Assembly (NCBI RefSeq): GCF_002364335.1
Contig: NZ_DEXW01000077.1
Coordinates: 1-6,446 of the forward strand
Direction: 5' to 3'
Source: Winogradskyella sp. UBA3174
GTDB taxonomy: Bacteria; Bacteroidota; Bacteroidia; Flavobacteriales; Flavobacteriaceae
Length of the DNA: 6,446 nucleotides
The notes under the pieces are model-generated. The model made no database searches. It was not told where the DNA came from and worked only from the letters and a program-made list of their open reading frames with translations. This document shows positions 6,393-6,446 of this stretch, one piece after another (positions within the stretch are counted from its first letter, which is position 1; each line of letters starts with the position of its first letter). The position numbers and the translations under genes are program-made.

Positions 6393-6446
6393 CTATTGTT
6401 TAAAAATCAAATTAAATACGTCTCGTCTAGCTTGTAGAGTTGCCTT
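6393..6446 (-). CDS. Possible 3' end of an upstream gene (partial, unrecognised)
   Basis: The minus strand is open from the right edge to a TAG at 6395-6393 and would encode the tail KATLQARRDVFNLIFKQ, which is compatible with a terminal amphipathic helix. I do not recognise the family. Seventeen open codons are weak evidence in AT-rich DNA, and a second minus frame is also open for twelve codons before a TGA. If real, the gene is in the same direction as the pump and ends 94 bases before the preferred pump start, so it could be the first gene of the operon (a regulator or a small accessory protein) or simply the preceding transcription unit. The sequence cannot decide between these. Confidence 0.35.
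   Translation of the reverse strand, partial: KATLQARRDVFNLIFKQ

Noticed and set aside
1..6446. CRISPR arrays, tRNA or rRNA genes, insertion-sequence ends
   Set aside because: No regularly spaced direct repeats, cloverleaf sequences, rRNA-like stretches or transposase motifs were seen.

Overview
The window is low-GC DNA with no recognisable Shine-Dalgarno sequences. Its proteins look like those of the Bacteroidota, most likely a flavobacterium (Flavobacteriaceae or a close relative). The evidence for this is the CusA/CzcA pump of the enlarged Bacteroidota type, a TolC-like protein with the 'LPWFG' motif, and tightly packed, translationally coupled genes. All convincing genes lie on the minus strand, so the operon reads from right to left.

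Layout in transcription order: (1) 6393-6446, a possible 3' end of an upstream gene, weakly supported; (2) 6299-6392, an intergenic leader holding two inverted repeats, one an AT-rich hairpin (6356-6386) and one operator-like 15-mer (6328-6342); (3) 2597-6298, a heavy-metal RND pump of the CusA type; (4) 1383-2600, its TolC/CusC-like outer-membrane channel, overlapping the pump by 4 bases (ATGA); (5) 651-1379, a predicted lipoprotein with an alpha-acetolactate-decarboxylase-like domain and an intact three-histidine metal site, starting 3 bases after the channel gene; (6) 1-650, a heavy-metal-associated (HMA) domain fused to a DoxX/MauE-like membrane domain, starting directly after the previous stop codon (TAG|ATG) and running off the left edge.

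Together this reads as a monovalent-copper (or silver) detoxification operon. The pump keeps all three methionines that bind Cu(I)/Ag(I) in E. coli CusA. Together with the channel it would export metal from the periplasm and/or cytoplasm across the outer membrane. The periplasmic adaptor (CusB) that such a pump needs is not in the window and probably lies further downstream, beyond position 1. The two extra genes are the most interesting part: an ALDC-fold lipoprotein that seems to have kept the metal ligands but lost other catalytic residues, and an HMA-MauE-like fusion with GMTCxxC and CxC motifs. Their coupling to the pump suggests roles in metal capture, delivery or thiol redox chemistry. 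These roles are inferred, not shown by the sequence.
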